Below are positions 41,648 to 52,615 of a stretch of DNA of 64,000 nucleotides, piece after piece. A program made the translations under genes and the position numbers. This DNA comes from Megachile rotundata (Eukaryota > Arthropoda > Insecta > Hymenoptera > Megachilidae). Where the stretch lies: assembly GCF_050947335.1 (NCBI RefSeq), contig NW_027474130.1:1-64000 (forward strand), given 5' to 3'. Under the pieces are notes generated by a model. The model had not been told where the DNA came from, did no database searches, and worked only from the letters and a program-made list of their open reading frames with translations. The first letter of the stretch is position 1, and each line of letters begins with the position of its first letter.

Positions 41648-44170
41648 CATGAGATAGATTGATAATAATGAGAGTAATGAGTATAGTAATTGTCATTCTA
41701 TCGATCATATCTGCATAATATGGTTAATAATATGAGTTAGATTGATAATAGTGAGTGTAATAAATATAGTAATTGCCGTTCTATCGCTCATATAAGCACA
41801 ATATGGTTAATAATATGAGTTAGATTGATAATAATAAGAGTAATAAGTATAGTAATTGTCGTTCTATCGATCATATATGCATAATATGGTTAATAATATG
41901 AGTTAGATTGATAATAGTGAGTGTAATAAGTATAGTGAATGTCGTTCTATCGATCATATCAGCATAATATGGGTAATAATATGAGTTGGATTGATAATAA
42001 TAAGAGTAATGAGTATAGTAATTGTAGTTCTATCGATCATATAAGCATAATGTGGCTAATAATATGAGTCAGATTCATAATAATAAGTGTAATAAGTATA
42101 GTAATTGTCGTTCTATCGATCATATAAGCATAATATGGCTAATAATGTGAGTTAGATTTATAATAATAAGAGTAATAAGTATAGTAATTGTCGTTCTATC
42201 GATCATATCTGCATAATATGGTTAATAATATGAGTTAGATTGATAATAGTGAGTGTAATAAGTATAGTAATTGTCGTTCTATCGATCATATTAGCATAAT
42301 ATTATTAATAATATGAGTTAGATTGATAATAATAAGAGTAATAAGTATAGTATTTGTCGTTCTATCGATCATATAAGCATAATATGGCTAATAATACGAG
42401 TTAGATTGATAATAGTAAGAGTAATAAGTAGAGTAATTGTCGTTCTATCGATCATTTAAGCATGATATGGCAAATAATATGAGTTAGATTGATAATAATA
42501 ACAGTAATAGGTATAGTAATTGTCGTTCTATCGATAATATAAGCATAATATGGCTAATAATATGAGTTAGATTGATAATAATAAGAGTAATGAGTATAGT
42601 AATTGTAGTTCTATCGATCATTTAAGCATAATATGGCTAATAATACGAGTTAGATTGATAATAATAAGAGTAATGAGCATAGTGATTGTAGTTCTATCGA
42701 TCATATCTGCATAATATGGTTAATAATATGAGTTAGATTGATAATAATAAGAGTAATAAGTATAGTATTTGTCGTTCTATCGATCATATAAGCATAATAT
42801 GGCTAATAATATGAGTTAGATTGATAATAATAAGAGTAATAAGTATAGTAATTGTCGTTCTATCGATCATTTAAGCATAATATGGCTAATAATATGAGTC
42901 AGATTGATAATAATAACAGTAATAAGTATAGTAATTGTCGTTCTATCGATAATATAAGCATAATATGCCTAATAATATGAGTTAGATTGATAAAACTAAG
43001 AGTAGTGAGTATAGTAATTCTCGTTCTATCGATCACATAAGCATAATATGGCTAATAATATGAGTTAGATTGATAATAATAAGAGTAATAAGTATAGTAA
43101 TTGTCGTTCTATCGATCATATAAGCATAATATGGTTAATAATATGAGTTAGATTGAGAATACTAAGAGTAGTGAGTATAGTAATTCTCGTTCTATCGATC
43201 ATATAAGCATAATATGGCTAATAATATGAGTTAGATTGATAATAATAAGAGTAATAAGTATAGTAATTGTTGTTATATCGATCATATAACCATAATATGG
43301 CTAATAGCATGAGTTAGATTGATAATAATAAGAGTAATGAGTATAGTAATTGTCGTTATATCGATCATATAACCATAATATGGCTAATAGCATGAGTTAG
43401 ATTGATAATAATAAGAGTAATGAGTATAGTAATTGTCGTTCTATCGATCATATCTGCATAATATGGTTAATAATATGAGTTAGATTGATAATAGTGAGTG
43501 TAATAAATATAGTAATTGTCGTTCTATCGCTCATATCTGCATAATATGGTTAATAATATGAGTTAGATTGATAATAATAAGAGTAATAAGTATAGTAATT
43601 GTCGTTATATCGATCATATAACCATAATATGGCTAATAGCATGAGTTAGATTGATAATAATAAGAGTAATGAGTATAGTAATTGTCGTTCTATCGATCAT
43701 ATCTGCATAATATGGTTAATAATATGAGTTAGATTGATAATAGTGAGTGTAATAAATATAGTAATTGTCGTTCTATCGCTCATATAAGCACAATATGGTT
43801 AATAATATGAGTTAGATTGATAATAATAAGAGTAATAAGTATAGTAATTGTCGTTCTATCGATCATATCTGCATAATATGGTTAATAATATGAGTTAGAT
43901 TGATAATAATAAGAGTAATAAGTATAGTAATTGTCGTTATATCGATCATATAACCATAATATGGCTAATAGCATGAGTTAGATTGATAATAATAAGAGTA
44001 ATGAGTATAGTAATTGTCGTTCTATCGATCATATCTGCATAATATGGTTAATAATATGAGTTAGATTGATAATAGTGAGTGTAATAAATATAGTAATTGT
44101 CGTTCTATCACTCATATAAGCACAATATGGTTAATAATATGAGTTAGATTGATAATAATAAGAGTAATAA
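41648..44170. repeat. 76-monomer higher-order repeat, copy 5 (partial)
   Basis: The stretch follows the base unit through TATTATTAATAAT (about 42299), AGTAGAGTAATTG, GAGAATACTAAG and AATTGTTGTTATATC (about 43262) to the CGCTCATATAAGCACAAT-type monomer, here changed to ATCACTCATATAAGC near 44107. At about 44190 it leaves the unit: where the other copies read CATATATGC it reads ATCGATAATATAAGC then AATATGCCTAAT. This is the right edge of the large repeat domain. Private changes include AATTGCCGTTC (41773) and AATAATGAGAGTAATG (about 41665). Confidence 0.82.
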
Positions 44171-44189
44171 GTATAGTAATTGTCGTTCT

Positions 44190-47100
44190 ATCGATAATAT
44201 AAGCATAATATGCCTAATAATATGAGTTAGATTGATAAAACTAAGAGTAGTGAGTATAGTAATTCTCGTTCTATCGATCATATAAGCATAATATGGCTAA
44301 TAATATGAGTTAGATTGATAATAATAACAGTAATAAGTACAGTAATTGTCGTTCTATCGCTCATATAAGCACAATATGGCTAATAATATGAGTTAGATTG
44401 ATAATAATAAGAGTAATAAGTATAGTTATTGTCGTTCTATCGATCATATAAGCATAATATGGCTAATAATATGAGTTAGATTGATAATAATAAGTGTAAT
44501 AAGTATAGTAATTGTCGTTATATCGATCGTATAACCATAATATGGCTAATAATATGAGTTAGATTGATAATAATAAGTGTAATAAGTATAGTAATTGTCG
44601 TTCTATCGATCATATAAGCATAATATGGCTAATAATATGAGTTAGATTGATAACAGTGAGTGTAATAAGTATAATGAATGTCGTTCTATCGATCATATCA
44701 GCATAATATGGGTAATAATATGAGTTGGATTGATAATAATAAGAGCAATGAGTATAGTAATTGTAGTTCTATCGATCATATAAGCATAATATGGCTAATA
44801 ATATGAGTCAGATTCATAATAATAAGAGTAATAAGTATAGTAGTTGTCGTTCTATCGATCATTTAAGCATAATATGGCGAATAATATGAGTTAGAATGAT
44901 AATAATAAGAGTAATAAGTATAGTAATTGTCGTTCTATCGATCATATCTGCATAATATGGTTAATAATATGAGTTAGATTGATAATAATAAGAGTAATAA
45001 GTATAGTAATTGTCGTTATATCGATCATATAACCATAATATGGCTAATAGCGTGAGTTAGATTGATAATAATAAGAGTAATGAGTATAGTAATTGTCGTT
45101 CTATCGATCATATCTGCATAATATGGTTAATAATATGAGTTAGATTGATAATAGTGATTGTAATAAATATAGTAATTGTCGTTCTATCGCTCATATAAGC
45201 ACAATATGGTTAATAATATGAGTTAGATTGATAATAATAAGAGTAATAAGTATAGTAATTGTCGTTCTATCGATCATATATGCATAATATGGTTAATAAT
45301 ATGAGTTAGATTGATAATAGTGAGTGTAATAAGTATAGTGAATGTCGTTCTATCGATCATATCAGCATAATATGGGTAATAGTATGAGTAGGATTGATAA
45401 TAATAAGAGTAATGAGTATAGTAATTGTAGTTCTATCGATCATTTAAGCATAATATGGCTAATAATATGAGTTAGATTGATAAAAATAAGAGTAATGAGT
45501 ATAGTGATTGTAGTTCTATCGATCATATCTGCATAATATGGTTAATAATATGAGTTAGATTGATAATAATAAGAGTAATAAGTATAGTATTTGTCGTTCT
45601 ATCGATCATATAAGCATAATATGGCTAATAATATGAGTTAGATTTATAATAATAAGAGTAATAAGTATAGTAATTGTCGTTCTATCGATCATTTAAGCAT
45701 AATATGGCTAATAATATTAGTCAGATTGGTAATAATAACAGTAATAAGTATAGTAATTGTCGTTCTATCGACAATATAAGCATAATATGGCTAATAATAT
45801 GAGTTAGATTGATAATACTAAGAGTAGTGAGTATAGTAATTCTCGTTCTATCGATCATATAAGCATAATATGGCTAATAATATGAGTTAGATTGATAATA
45901 GTGAGTGTAATAAGTATAATGAATGTCGTTCTATCGATCATATCAGCATAATATGGGTAATAATATGAGTTGGATTGATAATAGTAAGAGCAATGAGTAT
46001 AGTAATTGTCGTTCTATCGATCATTTAAGCATAATATGGCGAATAATATGAGTTGGGTTGATAAAAATAAGAATAATAAGTATAGTAATTGTCGTTCTAT
46101 CGATCATATAAGCATAATATGGCTAATAATATGAGTTAGGTTGTTAATAATAAGAGTCATAAGTATAGTAATTGTCGTTCTATCGATCATATCTGCATAA
46201 TATGGTTAATAATATGAGTTAGATTGATAATAATAGGAGTAATAAGTATAGTCATTGTCGTTATATCGATCATATAACCATAATATGGCTAATAGCATGA
46301 GTTAGATTGATAATAATAAGAGTAATGAGTATAGTAATTGTCGTTCTATCGCTCATATAAGCACAATATGGTTAATAATATGAGTTAGATTGATAATACT
46401 AAGAGGAGTGAGTATAGTAATTGTCGTTCTATCGATCATATTAGCATAATATGGCTAATAATATGAGTTAGATTGATAATAATAGGAGTAATGAGTATAG
46501 TAATTGTAGTTCTATCGATCATATCTGCATAATATGGTTAATAATATGAGTTAGATTGATAATAGTGATTGTAATAAATATAGTAATTGTCGTTCTATCG
46601 CTCATATAAGCACAATATGGTTAATAATATGAGTTAGATTGATAATAATAAGAGTAATAAGTATAGTAATTGTCGTTCTATCGATCATATATGCATAATA
46701 TGGTTAATAATATGAGTTAGATTGATAATAGTGAGTGTAATAAGTATAGTGAATGTCGTTCTATCGATCATATCAGCATAATATGGGTAATAGTATGAGT
46801 AGGATTGATAATAATAAGAGTAATGAGTATAGTAATTGTAGTTCTATCGATCATTTAAGCATAATACGGCTAATAATATGAGTTAGATTGATAAAAATAA
46901 GAGTAACGAGTATAGTGATTGTAGTTCTATCGATCATATCTGCATAATATGGTTAATAATATGAGTTAGATTGATAATAATAAGAGTAATAAGTATAGTA
47001 TTTGTCGTTCTATCGATCATATAAGCATAATATGGCTAATAATATGAGTTAGATTTATAATAATAAGAGTAATAAGTATAGTAATTGTCGTTCTATCGAT

Positions 47101-50100
47101 CATTTAAGCATAATATGGCTAATAATATTAGTCAGATTGGTAATAATAACAGTAATAAGTATAGTAATTGTCGTTCTATCGACAATATAAGCATAATATG
47201 GCTAATAATATGAGTTAGATTGATAATACTAAGAGTAGTGAGTATAGTAATTCTCGTTCTATCGATCATATAAGCATAATATGGCTAATAATATGAGTTA
47301 GATTGATAATAATAAGAGTAATGAGTATAGTAATTGTAGTTCTATCGATCATTTAAGCATAATATGGCTAATAATATGAGTTAGATTGATAATAATAAGA
47401 GTAATAAGTATAGTAATTGTCGTTATATCGATCATATAACCATAATATGGCTAATAATATGAGTTAGATTGATAATAATAAGTGTAATAAGTATAGTAAT
47501 TGTCGTTCTATCGATCATATAAGCATAATATGGCTAATAATATGAGTTAGATTGATAATAGTGAGTGTAATAAGTATAATGAATGTCGTTCTATCGATCA
47601 TATCAGCATAATATGGGTAATAATATGAGTTGGATTGATAATAATAAGAGCAATGAGTATAGTAATTGTCGTTCTATCGATCATTTAAGCATAATATGGC
47701 GAATAATATGAGTTAGATTGATAATAATAAGAGTAATAAGTATAGTAATTGTCGTTCTATCGATCATATCTGCATAATATGGTTAATAATATGAGTTGGA
47801 TTGATAAAAATAAGAGCAATGAGTATAGTAATTGTAGTTCTATCGATCATATAAGCATAATATGGCTAATAATATGAGTCAGATTCATAATAATAAGAGT
47901 AATAAGTATAGTAGTTGTCGTTCTATCGATCATTTAAGCATAATATGGCGAATAATATGAGTTGGGTTGATAAAAATAAGAATAATAAGTATAGTAATTG
48001 TCGTTCTATCGATCATATCAGCATAATATGGCTAATAGCATGAGTTAGAATGATAATAATAAGAGTAATAAGTATAGTAATTGTCGTTCTATCGATCATA
48101 TCTGCATAATATGGTTAATAATATGAGTTAGATTGATAATAATAAGAGTAATAAGTATAGTAATTGTCGTTATATCGATCATATAACCATAATATGGCTA
48201 ATAGCATGAGTTAGATTGATAATAATAAGAGTAATGAGTATAGTAATTCTCGTTCTATCGATCATATCTGCATAATATGGTGAATAATATGAGTTAGATT
48301 GATAATAGTGAGTGTAATAAATATAGTAATTGTCGTTCTATCGCTCATATAAGCACAATATGGTTAATAATATGAGTTAGATTGATAATAATAAGAGTAA
48401 TAAGTATAGTAATTGTCGTTCTATCGATCATATATGCATAATATGGGTAATAATATGAGTTAGATTGATAATAATAAGAGTAATGAGTATGGTAATTGTA
48501 GTTCTATCGATCATTTAAGCATAATATGGCTAATAATACGAGTTAGATTGATAATAATAAGAGTAATGAGCATAGTGATTGTAGTTCTATCGATCATATC
48601 TGCATAATATGGTTAATAATATGACTTAGATTGATAATAATAAGAGTAATAAGTATAGTGTTTGTCGTTCTATCGATCATATAAGCATAATATGGCTAAT
48701 AATATGAGTTAGATTGATAATAATAAGAGTAATAAGTATAGTAATTGTCGTTCTATCGATCATTTAAGCATAATATGGCTAATAATATGAGTCAGATTGA
48801 TAATAATAACAGTAATAAGTATAGTAATTGTCGTTCTATCGATAATATAAGCATAATATGCCTAATAATATGAGTTAGATTGATAAAACTAAGAGTAGTG
48901 AGTATAGTAATTCTCGTTCTATCGATCATATAAGCATAATATGGCTAATAATATGAGTTAGATTGATAATAATAACAGTAATAAGTACAGTAATTGTCGT
49001 TCTATCGCTCATATAAGCACAATATGGCTAATAATATGAGTTAGATTGATAATAATAAGAGTAATAAGTATAGTTATTGTCGTTCTATCGATCATATAAG
49101 CATAATATGGCTAATAATATGAGTTAGATTGATAATAATAAGTGTAATAAGTATAGTAATTGTCGTTCTATCGATCATATAAGCATAATATGGCTAATAA
49201 TATGAGTTAGATTGATAATAGTGAGTGTAATAAGTATAATGAATGTCGTTCTATCGATCATATCAGCATAATATGGGTAATAATATGAGTTGGATTGATA
49301 ATAATAAGAGCAATGAGTATAGTAATTGTAGTTCTATCGATCATATAAGCATAATATGGCTAATAATATGAGTCAGATTCATAATAATAAGAGTAATAAG
49401 TATAGTAGTTGTCGTTATATCGATCATTTAAGCATAATATGGCGAATAATATGAGTTAGAATGATAATAATAAGAGTAATAAGTATAGTAATTGTCGTTC
49501 TATCGATCATATCTGCATAATATGGTTAATAATATGAGTTAGATTGATAATAATAAGAGTAATAAGTATAGTAATTGTCGTTATATCGATCATATAACCA
49601 TAATATGGCTAATAGCATGAGTTAGATTGATAATAATAAGAGTAATGAGTATAGTAATTGTCGTTCTATCGATCATATCTGCATAATATGGTTAATAATA
49701 TGAGTTAGATTGATAATAGTGATTGTAATAAATATAGTAATTGTCGTTCTATCGCTCATATAAGCACAATATGGTTAATAATATGAGTTAGATTGATAAT
49801 AATAAGAGTAATAAGTATAGTAATTGTCATTCTATCGATCATATATGCATAATATGGTTAATAATATGAGTTAGATTGATAATAGTGAGTGTAATAAGTA
49901 TAGTGAATGTCGTTCTATCGATCATATCAGCATAATATGGGTAATAATATGAGTAGGATTGATAATAATAAGAGTAATGAGTATAGTAATTGTAGTTCTA
50001 TCGATCATTTAAGCATAATATGGCTAATAATATGAGTTAGATTGATAAAAATAAGAGTAATGAGTATAGTGATTGTAGTTCTATCGATCATATCTGCATA

Positions 50101-52515
50101 ATATGGTTAATAATATGAGTTAGATTGATAATAATAAGAGTAATAAGTATAGTATTTGTCGTTCTATCGATCATATAAGCATAATATGGCTAATAATATG
50201 AGTTAGATTTATAATAATAAGAGTAATAAGTATAGTAATTGTCGTTCTATCGATCATTTAAGCATAATATGGCTAATAATATTAGTCAGATTGGTAATAA
50301 TAACAGTAATAAGTATAGTAATTGTCGTTCTATCGACAATATAAGCATAATATGGCTAATAATATGAGTTAGATTGATAATACTAAGAGTAGTGAGTATA
50401 GTAATTCTCGTTCTATCGATCATATAAGCATAATATGGCTAATAATATGAGTTAGATTGATAATAATAAGAGTAATGAGTATAGTAATTGTAGTTCTATC
50501 GATCATTTAAGCATAATATGGCTAATAATATGAGTTAGATTGATAATAATAAGAGTAATAAGTATAGTAATTGTCGTTATATCGATCGTATAACCATAAT
50601 ATGGCTAATAATATGAGTTAGATTGATAATAATAAGTGTAATAAGTATAGTAATTGTCGTTCTATCGATCATATGAGCATAATATGGCTAATAATATGAG
50701 TTAGATTGATAACAGTGAGTGTAATAAGTATAATGAATGTCGTTCTATCGATCATATCAGCATAATATGGGTAATAATATGAGTTGGATTGATAATAATA
50801 AGAGCAATGAGTATAGTAATTGTAGTTCTATCGATCATATAAGCATAATATGGCTAATAATATGAGTCAGATTCATAATAATAAGAGTAATAAGTATAGT
50901 AGTTGTCGTTCTATCGATCATTTAAGCATAATATGGCGAATAATATGAGTTAGAATGATAATAATAAGAGTAATAAGTATAGTAATTGTCGTTCTATCGA
51001 TCATATCTGCATAATATGGTTAATAATATGAGTTAGATTGATAATAATAAGTGTAATAAGTATAGTAATTGTCGTTATATCGATCATATAACCATAATAT
51101 GGCTAATAGCATGAGTTAGATTGATAATAATAAGAGTAATGAGTATAGTAATTGTCGTTCTATCGATCATATCTGCATAATATGGTTAATAATATGAGTT
51201 AGATTGATAATAGTGATTGTAATAAATATAGTAATTGTCGTTCTATCGCTCATATAAGCACAATATGGTTAATAATATGAGTTAGATTGATAATAATAAG
51301 AGTAATAAGTATAGTAATTGTCGTTCTATCGATCATATATGCATAATATGGTTAATAATATGAGTTAGATTGATAATAGTGAGTGTAATAAGTATAGTGA
51401 ATGTCGTTCTATCGATCATATCAGCATAATATGGGTAATAGTATGAGTAGGATTGATAATAATAAGAGTAATGAGTATAGTAATTGTAGTTCTATCGATC
51501 ATTTAAGCATAATATGGCTAATAATATGAGTTAGATTGATAAAAATAAGAGTAATGAGTATAGTGATTGTAGTTCTATCGATCATATCTGCATAATATGG
51601 TTAATAATATGAGTTAGATTGATAATAATAAGAGTAATAAGTATAGTATTTGTCGTTCTATCGATCATATAAGCATAATATGGCTAATAATATGAGTTAG
51701 ATTTATAATAATAAGAGTAATAAGTATAGTAATTGTCGTTCTATCGATCATTTAAGCATAATATGGCTAATAATATTAGTCAGATTGGTAATAATAACAG
51801 TAATAAGTATAGTAATTGTCGTTCTATCGACAATATAAGCATAATATGGCTAATAATATGAGTTAGATTGATAATACTAAGAGTAGTGAGTATAGTAATT
51901 CTCGTTCTATCGATCATATAAGCATAATATGGCTAATAATATGAGTTAGATTGATAATAGTGAGTGTAATAAGTATAATGAATGTCGTTCTATCGATCAT
52001 ATCAGCATAATATGGGTAATAATATGAGTTGGATTGATAATAATAAGAGCAATGAGTATAGTAATTGTCGTTCTATCGATCATTTAAGCATAATATGGCG
52101 AATAATATGAGTTGGGTTGATAAAAATAAGAATAATAAGTATAGTAATTGTCGTTCTATCGATCATATAAGCATAATATGGCTAATAATATGAGTTAGGT
52201 TGATAATAATAAGAGTCATAAGTATAGTAATTGTCGTTCTATCGATCATATCTGCATAATATGGTTAATAATATGAGTTAGATTGATAATAATAGGAGTA
52301 ATAAGTATAGTCATTGTCGTTATATCGATCATATAACCATAATATGGCTAATAGCATGAGTTAGATTGATAATAATAAGAGTAATGAGTATAGTAATTGT
52401 CGTTCTATCGATCATATCCGCATAATATGGTTAATAATATGAGTTAGATTGATAATAGTGAGTGTAATAAATATAGTAATTGTCGTTCTATCGCTCATAT
52501 AAGCACAATATGGTT
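44190..52515. repeat. Second higher-order domain, 73-monomer (6059 bp) spacing
   Basis: The private variant GTATAATGAATG (elsewhere GTATAGTGAATG) occurs six times and only here; its ATAATGAATG lies at 44671, 45916, 47576, 49236, 50730 and 51975. The spacings are 15, 20, 20, 18 and 15 monomers. The pairs 44671/50730, 45916/51975 and GAGTCATAAG at 46154/52213 are all 6059 bp apart, so about 44.4-46.3 kb is repeated at about 50.5-52.4 kb. A second marker, TCAGATTGGTAATAAT, at 45721, 47132, 50286 and 51780 shows nested copies 17, 38 and 18 monomers apart. Monomer types otherwise overlap those of the 76-monomer unit, rearranged. Confidence 0.82.
46020..46500. repeat. Distant copy of the 8.2-9.1 kb block
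   Basis: GGCGAATAATATGAGTTGGG, GTTAGGTTG, GAGTCATAAG, ATAGGAGTAATAAG, AGTCATTGTCG, CTAAGAGGAGTGAG and TATTAGCATAA appear in the order seen at 8.25-9.07 kb. The offset is 37515 bp (452 monomers less the 1-bp deletion). A private TTGTTAATAATAAGAG near 46141 replaces TTGATAATAATAAG. Segments from the left flank thus reappear beyond the large-repeat domain, and again at 52.08-52.45 kb next to the gap. Confidence 0.78.
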
Positions 52516-52615
52516 NNNNNNNNNNNNNNNNNNNNNNNNNNNNNNNNNNNNNNNNNNNNNNNNNNNNNNNNNNNNNNNNNNNNNNNNNNNNNNNNNNNNN
52601 NNNNNNNNNNNNNNN
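52516..52615. other. Assembly gap of exactly 100 N
   Basis: One hundred N lie between two satellite segments. Exactly 100 is the usual placeholder for a gap of unknown length, so the true distance is not known. The left side ends inside a CGCTCATATAAGCACAATATGGTT monomer and the right side starts inside a different subfamily (AGCATAATATGGTTAATAATTTGAG). Higher-order organisation changes across it, so the two sides need not be adjacent in the genome. An open frame of 66 codons on the minus strand (52495-52695) runs through the N bases and has no meaning. Confidence 0.98.

Larger units (their letters stand above)
1..52515. repeat. 83-bp satellite array, left contig (about 633 monomers)
   Basis: The whole stretch is head-to-tail copies of one 83-bp unit, all in the same orientation. 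The unit begins (by my choice) TTCTATCGATCAT, passes through GCATAATATGG and AATAATATGAGTTAGATTG, and ends AGTATAGTAATTGTCG. Successive TTCT starts at 31, 114, 197 and 280 give the 83-bp period. Single-base variants define subfamilies, but monomer length hardly changes: a marker at 52213 is out of phase with one at 31 by only 1 bp over 628 monomers. There is no spacer, unique sequence or inserted element. In satellite families generally, such homogeneous arrays belong to heterochromatin. The chromosomal location here is unknown. No gene is present; all frames are closed by stops within a few monomers. Confidence 0.97.
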
